From Streptomyces sp. ISL-98 (GTDB lineage: Bacteria; Actinomycetota; Actinomycetes; Streptomycetales; Streptomycetaceae), in NCBI RefSeq assembly GCF_018614055.1, contig NZ_JAGGPB010000004.1, forward strand, positions 62,001 to 126,000: a stretch of DNA of 64,000 bases, given 5' to 3'. Numbering within the stretch: the stretch's first letter is position 1; each line of letters begins with the position of its first letter. A program made the position numbers and the translations under genes. Below are positions 58,121 through 64,000 of this stretch, piece by piece. Under the pieces are notes generated by a model that was given only the letters and a program-made list of their open reading frames with translations, did not search any database and was not told the origin of the DNA.

Positions 58121-59020
58121 TCAGGCGGTGGCCAACTCGCGCCGGATCGCCCGGGAGCGGGCGGCGAGGGCCTGGTCGTAGCGGAGCAGGAGGAGCCGGG
58201 CCATGGCGGGGTGGGCGCCGAGCGGGGCGGCCGCGATCCCCGGTGCGGCGGCGCTGCTCTGGGCGGCGAAGCGGCCCGGAGCAGCGAAGTACGAGGCGAC
58301 GGCGACCCGGTGGCGGCCGCGTGCGGCGAGGGCGCGCAGGGCCTCGGGGACGGTGGGTGCGACGGCGGACGCGTAGGCGGGCACGACGGGGACGCCGCCG
58401 AGGCGTTCGCTGAGCATCGCGGCGGTGCGGCGAGTGTCGGCGGCGGACTCAGGGTCGCGGGAGCCCGCCGCTGCGAGGACGACTCCGCTTCCGCGGTTCG
58501 CGGCGTCGGACGCGCGCCAGCCTGCCTCGGTGAGGCGGTCGTACAGCGCCTCGACGAGGAGCGGGTGCGGGCCGAGGGGGGCGGCGATTCGCGTACGCAG
58601 GTGCGGGGCGGTGGCGGCGGCCTGCGGCAGGTCGTACTTGACGTGGTAGCCGCGGCCGAGGAGCAGCGGTACGAGTACGGCCCCGCCGCCGTCGGGCAGA
58701 CCGGAGAGGGTGTCGGGCAGCAGCGGCTCGTTCAGCTCGATGTGCCCGAGCCGTACGTCGAGCCCCGGCCGCAGCTCGCGGACGCGCTCCAGGAGCGCGG
58801 TGACGGTACGCAGTGCCCCGGGGTCGCGGCTGCCGTGGGCAACGGCGACGAGGGCGGGCCGGGGCGGCGGGGGCGGAGGCGGTTTCGGGGTCATCGGCCG
58901 GCGGGTTCCGTTCAGGGAGACGAGCTTGAGCTGGGTGCCGAGCTGGGCGGTGATGCGGGTGAGCAGTTGCGCCGTGCTGTCGAGAGGAAGTGGCTCGCGG
59001 TGTGCTGCGGACTCCTTCAT
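58121..59020 (-). CDS. Sirohydrochlorin chelatase (CbiX/SirB-like, two-domain)
   Basis: The 299-residue protein has two CbiX halves: LVAVAHGSRDPGALRTVTAL with LLLGRGYHVKYDLP in the first (metal-binding His residues), and VVLAAAGSRDPESAADTRRT in the second where the His of HGSRD is replaced by Ala. It is therefore of the long CbiX type, with one catalytic half. It inserts iron or cobalt into sirohydrochlorin. The nearby nitrate reductase gene suggests that it makes siroheme for nitrite reductase. An octaproline-like stretch (PKPPPPPPPRP) precedes the domain, so the true start could be the ATG near 58893. Confidence 0.85.
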   Translation of the reverse strand: MKESAAHREPLPLDSTAQLLTRITAQLGTQLKLVSLNGTRRPMTPKPPPPPPPRPALVAVAHGSRDPGALRTVTALLERVRELRPGLDVRLGHIELNEPLLPDTLSGLPDGGGAVLVPLLLGRGYHVKYDLPQAAATAPHLRTRIAAPLGPHPLLVEALYDRLTEAGWRASDAANRGSGVVLAAAGSRDPESAADTRRTAAMLSERLGGVPVVPAYASAVAPTVPEALRALAARGRHRVAVASYFAAPGRFAAQSSAAAPGIAAAPLGAHPAMARLLLLRYDQALAARSRAIRRELATA

Positions 59021-59176
59021 GAGCCGATACTGGCGGGCGCAGGTTGCAGCGTCGTTGCGCGAGGGTGACGGGTCTTTTCCGTGGCCTCACGGCGGGGGTG
59101 GGGGCGGTGTCAGGGGCGGGGGCGCGGTGGCGCGGTTCGCGTTCGTTGCCTGGACGGCCCTGGGGGGCTGCTCTCC

Positions 59177-59216
59177 CGCCCCTTCCCGAACTGGGGCCGC
59201 CCCCAGGCCCCGGATG
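59177..59216. repeat. Dispersed intergenic repeat
   Basis: CGCCCCTTCCCGAACTGGGG, then CCGCCCCCAGGCCCCGG, is the third copy of the family with the CGCCCCTTCCCG core found at 8484 and 50710. In my memory the form CGCCCCTTCCCGAAACTGGG is very common in Streptomyces intergenic DNA. It lies in the 247 bp gap between the chelatase gene start and the stop of the acetyltransferase gene; nothing else is recognisable there. Confidence 0.6.
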
Positions 59217-59267
59217 GGCTGAAACTTCCAGCCGTGGGGGGTCCTGGGAAGGAGGGCGGGGTGGGAA

Positions 59268-59909
59268 TTAAATCCCGAACAGCTCCCGGCACTCCTCCAG
59301 CCCCGTCACCTCCACCCGTACCGTCCGCTTCGCCTCCCAGTCCGCCCGGGTCAGCCTCAGCCGGCGTACCGTCCTGGCCTCCCCCCGTACCGAGTGCACC
59401 TCCAGGCCGTCCGGGCGGTAGCCGAGCTTCTCGGACACGCGCAGGGAGCTCGGGTTGTCCGTCATCGCGGCGGACGTGACATGCCGTGCGCCGAGGTCCT
59501 CGAAGGCCAGGTGCAGCGCCGCCGCCCGCATCTCCGTGCCGATGCCGTGCCCCTGGTGGCCCCGGCCGAGCCACGAGCCGGTCTCGCCCTCCCTCGTCAC
59601 CGCGAAGTCGTCCGTCATGAAGTCCTGCCGGCCGACCGTCTTGCCCTCGTGCCGTACGGCGAGGCTGAGGGTCCACTTCTCCGGGCGCCACGTCGCGATG
59701 GTGCCCAGCAGGTGCTGGAAAGTCGCCCGGGCTCGGTCCTGCGGCGTCCCGTCCGTCCACGGCACGGTGAACGGCATGGACGCCTCGTCGTGCACTCCGT
59801 CGGCCGCGACGGCGGACAGCTCGGCGAGCAGTTCGTCGTCCGGAAGTCTCAGCTCAAGACGGGGTGTCGTGATCCGTAATCCGTACAGGGGCCAGAATTG
59901 TGTATCCAT
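59268..59909 (-). CDS. GNAT acetyltransferase (RimJ/RimL-like)
   Basis: The 213-residue protein begins with the RimJ-type opening LRITTPRLELRLPDDELLAE and has the acetyl-CoA loop GRGHQGHGIGTEMRAAALHL, with Q-x-H/R-G-I-G-T, and the C-terminal TDNPSSLRVSEKLGYRPDG. It may acetylate protein N-termini or antibiotics; no acceptor can be named. It is divergent from the SanA-like gene with 35 bases between them, so their promoters overlap. Confidence 0.88.
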   Translation of the reverse strand: MDTQFWPLYGLRITTPRLELRLPDDELLAELSAVAADGVHDEASMPFTVPWTDGTPQDRARATFQHLLGTIATWRPEKWTLSLAVRHEGKTVGRQDFMTDDFAVTREGETGSWLGRGHQGHGIGTEMRAAALHLAFEDLGARHVTSAAMTDNPSSLRVSEKLGYRPDGLEVHSVRGEARTVRRLRLTRADWEAKRTVRVEVTGLEECRELFGI

Positions 59910-59944
59910 GGCGGGATCATTTCAGTCGGGGGGCAGGGAAAGAC

Positions 59945-60670
59945 ATGCAATTTCCGGTGCGCAAACCACAGTGGTTGAAAGGTGGTTGGGCGAAACGGCC
60001 GAACCTCATACCCCGGTCCCGGCGTGCCCAGCGGCGTACCGTCCAGGCCGTCATGCTCGCCTCTGTCCTCGCGCTGGCGCCCGCGACATGGATGCACGCC
60101 GTCGCGGACAGCAGGGTCAGGACGACCGCCGACGCCCCCGCGCAGGACGTCGCCGTCGTCTTCGGGGCGGGGCTGTGGCGGGGCGGTCCTTCGCCGTATC
60201 TGGCGCACCGGCTGGACGCCGCCGCCGAGCTCTACCGGACGGGCAAGGTGAAGGTCGTGCTGGTCACCGGCGACAACAGCCGCGAGGAGTACGACGAACC
60301 CGATGCGATGCGCACGTATCTCACGAAACAGGGTGTGCCGGACGAGCGCATCGTCAGCGACTTCGCGGGCTTCGACACCTGGGATTCATGCGTACGCGCC
60401 AAGAAGATCTTCGGCGTAGAGCGGGCGGTGCTAGTGAGCCAGGGATTCCACATCCGGCGGGCGATCGCGCTGTGCCGGGCGGCGGGCATCAAGTCGTACG
60501 GCGTCGGGGTCGACGCCGTACGGGACGCGACCTGGTACTACGGCGGCGTACGGGAAATCCTCGCGGCGGGCAAGGCTGCGCTCGACGCCACGATCAAGCC
60601 CGATCCTGTCTTTCTGGGGCGCCAAGAGCCGGGTGTGACCGACGCATTGGCAGGGGCATCGGGCCGCTGA
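59945..60670 (+). CDS. SanA/YdcF-type DUF218 membrane protein
   Basis: The 241-residue protein has a basic cytoplasmic leader, one membrane helix at about 45-65 (AVMLASVLALAPATWMHAVA) and an extracytoplasmic DUF218 domain. Its blocks are VAVVFGAGLWRGGPSPYLAH, KVVLVTGDNSREEYDEPDAM, GFDTWDSCVRAKKIFG and VSQGFHIRRAIALCR. SanA of enteric bacteria helps maintain envelope barrier function. The start at 59945 has CAGGGAAAG upstream and is preferred over 59900. The SDR gene follows after 12 bases and may be cotranscribed. Confidence 0.85.
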   Translation: MQFPVRKPQWLKGGWAKRPNLIPRSRRAQRRTVQAVMLASVLALAPATWMHAVADSRVRTTADAPAQDVAVVFGAGLWRGGPSPYLAHRLDAAAELYRTGKVKVVLVTGDNSREEYDEPDAMRTYLTKQGVPDERIVSDFAGFDTWDSCVRAKKIFGVERAVLVSQGFHIRRAIALCRAAGIKSYGVGVDAVRDATWYYGGVREILAAGKAALDATIKPDPVFLGRQEPGVTDALAGASGR

Positions 60671-61474
<804 letters not shown>

Positions 61475-61504
61475 GGGCGGGGCTGAGCGGGGCGTACCGG
61501 GGGT

Positions 61505-61542
61505 GTAACCCGCAGCACCCGCCGCCGTAACACCGCCGCCGC
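61505..61542. promoter_or_regulatory. Candidate GlnR box upstream of nasA
   Basis: GTAAC occurs at 61505-61509 and again at 61527-61531, exactly 22 bases apart. This is the spacing of a-sites in the GlnR box (GTnAC-n6-GAAAC-n6, twice). The intervening b-sites are poor matches (CACCC and GCCGC). nasA is a known GlnR target in S. coelicolor by family knowledge, which raises the likelihood. A CACGCT -10-like box follows at 61542-61547, seven bases before the ATG. Confidence 0.5.
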
Positions 61543-61554
61543 ACGCTGGGCGGT

Positions 61555-63675
61555 ATGCCCCGCACTCCCGCCGCACCGACCGCGCCCCCCATCGCGACCG
61601 ACTCCCCCACCGCGACGCCGACCCACTGCCCGTACTGCGCGCTGCAGTGCGGCATGAGCCTGCGCGCCGCAGAGACCGGCGTGGAAGTCGTCGAGCGTAC
61701 GGACTTTCCCGTGAACCGGGGCGCGCTGTGCGGCAAGGGCCGTACGGCGCCCGCTGTGCTCTCCTCCCGGGTGCGCCTGACCGAGCCGCTGGTCCGACGC
61801 CCCGCCACAGGCAGGCTCGAACCGGCCACCTGGGAGGAGGCCCTGGTGAAGATCGCGGAGGGGCTGGGTCGTACACGAGAGGTGTACGGGCCCGATGCGG
61901 TCGGCGTCTTCGGCGGCGGCGGGCTCACCAACGAGAAGGCATACGCGCTCGGGAAATTCGCCCGGGTCGTCCTTTCCACGTCGCAGATCGACTACAACGG
62001 GCGTTTTTGCATGTCGTCCGCCGCGGCCGCCCACCAGAAGGCCTTCGGCCTCGACCGTGGCCTGCCCTTCCCGCTGGAGGACATCCCGCGCACCGGCTGC
62101 GTGATCCTCGTCGGCTCGAACCTCGCCGAGACGATGCCGCCGGCGCTCAGGTACCTCACGGAACTGAAGGAGAACGGCGGCACGCTCATCGTCATCGATC
62201 CGCGCCGTACGCGGACGGCCGAGCAGGCGGACCTGCATCTCGCGCCGCGCCCCGGCACGGACCTGGCGCTTGCACTGGGGCTGCTGCACATCGTCGTGTC
62301 CGAAGGCCGTACGGACGATGCCTTCATCCAGGACCGTACGGGCGGGTGGGAGGAGGCCCGGTCGGCGGCGATGGCGCACTGGCCGGAAATGGTCGAGCGC
62401 ATCACCGGCGTCCCGGTCCCTCAGCTGCGCGATGCGGTACGGATGTTCTGCGACGCAGAGGCGGGCATGGTGCTCACCGCGCGCGGCCCGGAGCAGCAGT
62501 CCAAGGGCACGGACACGGTGGGCGCCTGGATCAACCTCTGCCTCGCCACGGGCCGCGCCGGCCGCCCGCTGTCCGGTTACGGATGCCTCACCGGACAGGG
62601 CAACGGACAGGGCGGCCGCGAGCACGGCCAGAAGGCCGACCAGCTGCCCGGCTACCGCAAGCTCACCGACCCGGCCGCGCGCGAGCACGTCGCCGGGGTA
62701 TGGGGCGTAGACCCGGACAGCCTCCCGGGACCGGGCCGCAGCGCGTACGAACTCCTCGACGCCTTGGGCGGCGACATCAAATCCCTCCTCCTTATGGGCT
62801 CGAACCCGGTCGTCTCGGCGCCCCGTGCCGCCCACATCGAAGAGCGCCTGCGCTCGCTGGACTTCCTCGCTGTGGCGGACGTGGTCCTCTCCGAGACGGC
62901 GGCGATCGCGGACGTGGTCCTGCCGGTCACCCAGTGGGCGGAGGAAACGGGCACGACGACGAACCTGGAGGGACGGGTGCTGCTGCGGCGCAAGGCACTG
63001 GACCCGCCGCCCGGCGTACGTACCGACCTGGAGGTACTGCACTCCCTGGCCGCGCTCCTCGGGCACGAGAAGGGCTTCCCTTCCGACCCCGAGGAGGTCT
63101 TCGGAGAACTGCGCCGCGCCTCGGCGGGCGGCCCGGCGGACTACTCGGGCATCTCGTACCGCCGGATCGCGGACGAGGACGGCGTTTTCTGGCCGTGCCC
63201 GGACGACAGCCACTCCGGTACGCCCCGCCTCTTCCTCGACCGTTTCGCGACCCCGGACGGGCGAGCCCGCTTCGTCCCCGTAACCCACCGCCCTGCGGCC
63301 GAGGAGACGGACGCGGAGTACCCGGTGATCCTCACGACGGGCCGGGTCGTGTCCCAGTACCAGTCCGGCGCCCAGACCCGTCGCGTGGACGAACTCAACG
63401 CGGCCGCCCCTGGCCCCTTTGTCGAGCTCCACCCCCGGCTGGCGGAGCGCCTGGGCGCGGCCGAGGGGGACCGGCTGGCGGTGGTGTCCCGTCGCGGCCG
63501 GGCGGTCGCTCCGGCCAGGATCACGGAGGCGATCCGCTCGGACACCGTCTTCATGCCGTTCCACTGGCCGGGCGAGGGCCGCGCCAACACCCTGACGAAT
63601 CCGGCGCTGGACCCGACGTCGCGGATGCCGGAGTTCAAGGTGTGCGCGGTACGGATCGAGCGGGTGCAGGACTGA
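61555..63675 (+). CDS. nasA: Assimilatory nitrate reductase, molybdopterin type
   Basis: The 706-residue enzyme has an N-terminal [4Fe-4S] site C-x2-C-x3-C (HCPYCALQCGM) with the fourth Cys in GALCGKG. Molybdopterin-binding blocks follow: YNGRFCMSSAAAAHQKAFGL with the candidate Mo-ligand Cys, GSNLAETMPPALRYL, IDPRRTRTAEQADLHL and LTTGRVVSQYQSGAQTRRVD at the C-terminus. It reduces nitrate to nitrite in the cytoplasm, using ferredoxin or flavodoxin-type donors. There is no Tat signal, fitting the assimilatory NasA type. Its place matches nasA (SCO2473) as recalled. A GlnR-like box precedes it; nitrite reductase genes are not in the window. Confidence 0.9.
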   Translation: MPRTPAAPTAPPIATDSPTATPTHCPYCALQCGMSLRAAETGVEVVERTDFPVNRGALCGKGRTAPAVLSSRVRLTEPLVRRPATGRLEPATWEEALVKIAEGLGRTREVYGPDAVGVFGGGGLTNEKAYALGKFARVVLSTSQIDYNGRFCMSSAAAAHQKAFGLDRGLPFPLEDIPRTGCVILVGSNLAETMPPALRYLTELKENGGTLIVIDPRRTRTAEQADLHLAPRPGTDLALALGLLHIVVSEGRTDDAFIQDRTGGWEEARSAAMAHWPEMVERITGVPVPQLRDAVRMFCDAEAGMVLTARGPEQQSKGTDTVGAWINLCLATGRAGRPLSGYGCLTGQGNGQGGREHGQKADQLPGYRKLTDPAAREHVAGVWGVDPDSLPGPGRSAYELLDALGGDIKSLLLMGSNPVVSAPRAAHIEERLRSLDFLAVADVVLSETAAIADVVLPVTQWAEETGTTTNLEGRVLLRRKALDPPPGVRTDLEVLHSLAALLGHEKGFPSDPEEVFGELRRASAGGPADYSGISYRRIADEDGVFWPCPDDSHSGTPRLFLDRFATPDGRARFVPVTHRPAAEETDAEYPVILTTGRVVSQYQSGAQTRRVDELNAAAPGPFVELHPRLAERLGAAEGDRLAVVSRRGRAVAPARITEAIRSDTVFMPFHWPGEGRANTLTNPALDPTSRMPEFKVCAVRIERVQD

Positions 63676-63999
63676 TCACCGTACGGCCGTCTCCTCCGCG
63701 ACCCAGTCCAGATACTCGGCACTGCCGCGCACCACGGCCGTGGCGATGATTTCCGGGGTGTCGTAATCGTGCGCGCCCTTGATGTAGGCCTCCAGCTCCT
63801 CGTACCGCGCGCCCACGGTCTTGAACGACACCTGCCACTCCTCGGCAGTTTCCGTCTCCCCCTGCCACCGGTATACGGACGCGATGGGCCCGCCCACTTG
63901 GGCACACGCAGCAACCCGCGCATCCACGGCCCCACGCGCGAGCGCCAGCGCTTTGTCCCGGCTGTCGGTGGTGGTCTGTACGGTCAGCCACTCGGCCAC
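63676..63999 (-). CDS. cutA: CutA-like divalent-ion tolerance protein
   Basis: The 107-residue protein begins at a GTG right at the window edge (63999) and reads MAEWLTVQTTTDSRDKALAL. It has the CutA1 blocks ARVAACAQVGGPIASVYRWQ, GETETAEEWQVSFKT and HDYDTPEIIATAV. CutA forms a very stable trimer with a PII-like fold; a role in copper tolerance was proposed in E. coli but the true function is unsettled. It abuts nasA tail to tail. The start could lie slightly beyond the window. Confidence 0.92.
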   Translation of the reverse strand: MAEWLTVQTTTDSRDKALALARGAVDARVAACAQVGGPIASVYRWQGETETAEEWQVSFKTVGARYEELEAYIKGAHDYDTPEIIATAVVRGSAEYLDWVAEETAVR

Positions 64000-64000
64000 T

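Overview
The window is a high-GC (clearly above 70 %) actinomycete chromosome segment. Several things point to Streptomyces: the extreme GC bias at third codon positions, frequent GTG starts and GTGA/ATGA overlaps, many genes with a TANNNT -10 box placed 6-8 bases before the start codon and no Shine-Dalgarno sequence, and gene order. The order fasR-fabD-fabH-acpP-fabF-DUF3145, then mbl, matB, two ABC exporters, a HrdA-like sigma factor, dnaG, dgt and nasA matches from memory the SCO2386-SCO2473 stretch of S. coelicolor. This was recalled, not searched. No phage, insertion sequence, rRNA or CRISPR array was seen.

Layout. 0-8.6 kb is accessory: an MFS/TetR divergent pair, a DUF4429 protein and a DesK/NarL two-component system with a candidate operator. 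It also holds two paralogous alpha/beta hydrolases, the second coupled to a membrane acyltransferase, and between them a block of direct repeats running into a ~290 bp imperfect palindrome. 8.6-12.2 kb carries a MerR/aldo-keto reductase unit with a textbook palindromic operator, an acetyltransferase, a beta-lactamase-fold hydrolase and a pirin. 12.2-17.7 kb is the core FAS II operon with its activator FasR. 18-26 kb holds secreted or membrane functions: an SGNH lipoprotein, GH3 glycosidase with TetR, a C15-like peptidase, LysE, a nitrilase-fold enzyme and an EI24 membrane protein.

25.9-27.8 kb is the most unusual stretch: an intact fabV-type enoyl reductase flanked by a gene tail, a twice-frameshifted acyl carrier protein and a twice-frameshifted small gene. 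It looks like a decaying acquired operon in which only fabV stays open. 27.8-36 kb has a GNAT, a deazaflavin-oxidoreductase/hemerythrin fusion, a large M14 carboxypeptidase, Ohr, an oxidoreductase with a MarR regulator, and a zinc-ribbon membrane protein. 36-43.3 kb holds an Mbl-type actin homologue, a GAF kinase with a degenerate ATPase domain, malonyl-CoA synthetase matB and a tightly coupled lutABC lactate operon. 44.5-44.9 kb carries three tRNA genes.

45-64 kb is mostly housekeeping: xylulokinase, a heterodimeric ABC exporter, the HrdA-like sigma factor, primase, ferredoxin reductase, dGTPase, a sirohydrochlorin chelatase, assimilatory nitrate reductase with a GlnR-box-like upstream sequence, and CutA. 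A recurring theme is malonyl/acyl metabolism: FAS II cluster, MatB, FabV and the acyltransferase. The chelatase and NasA would work together in nitrate assimilation, since siroheme serves the nitrite reductase that follows nitrate reductase.
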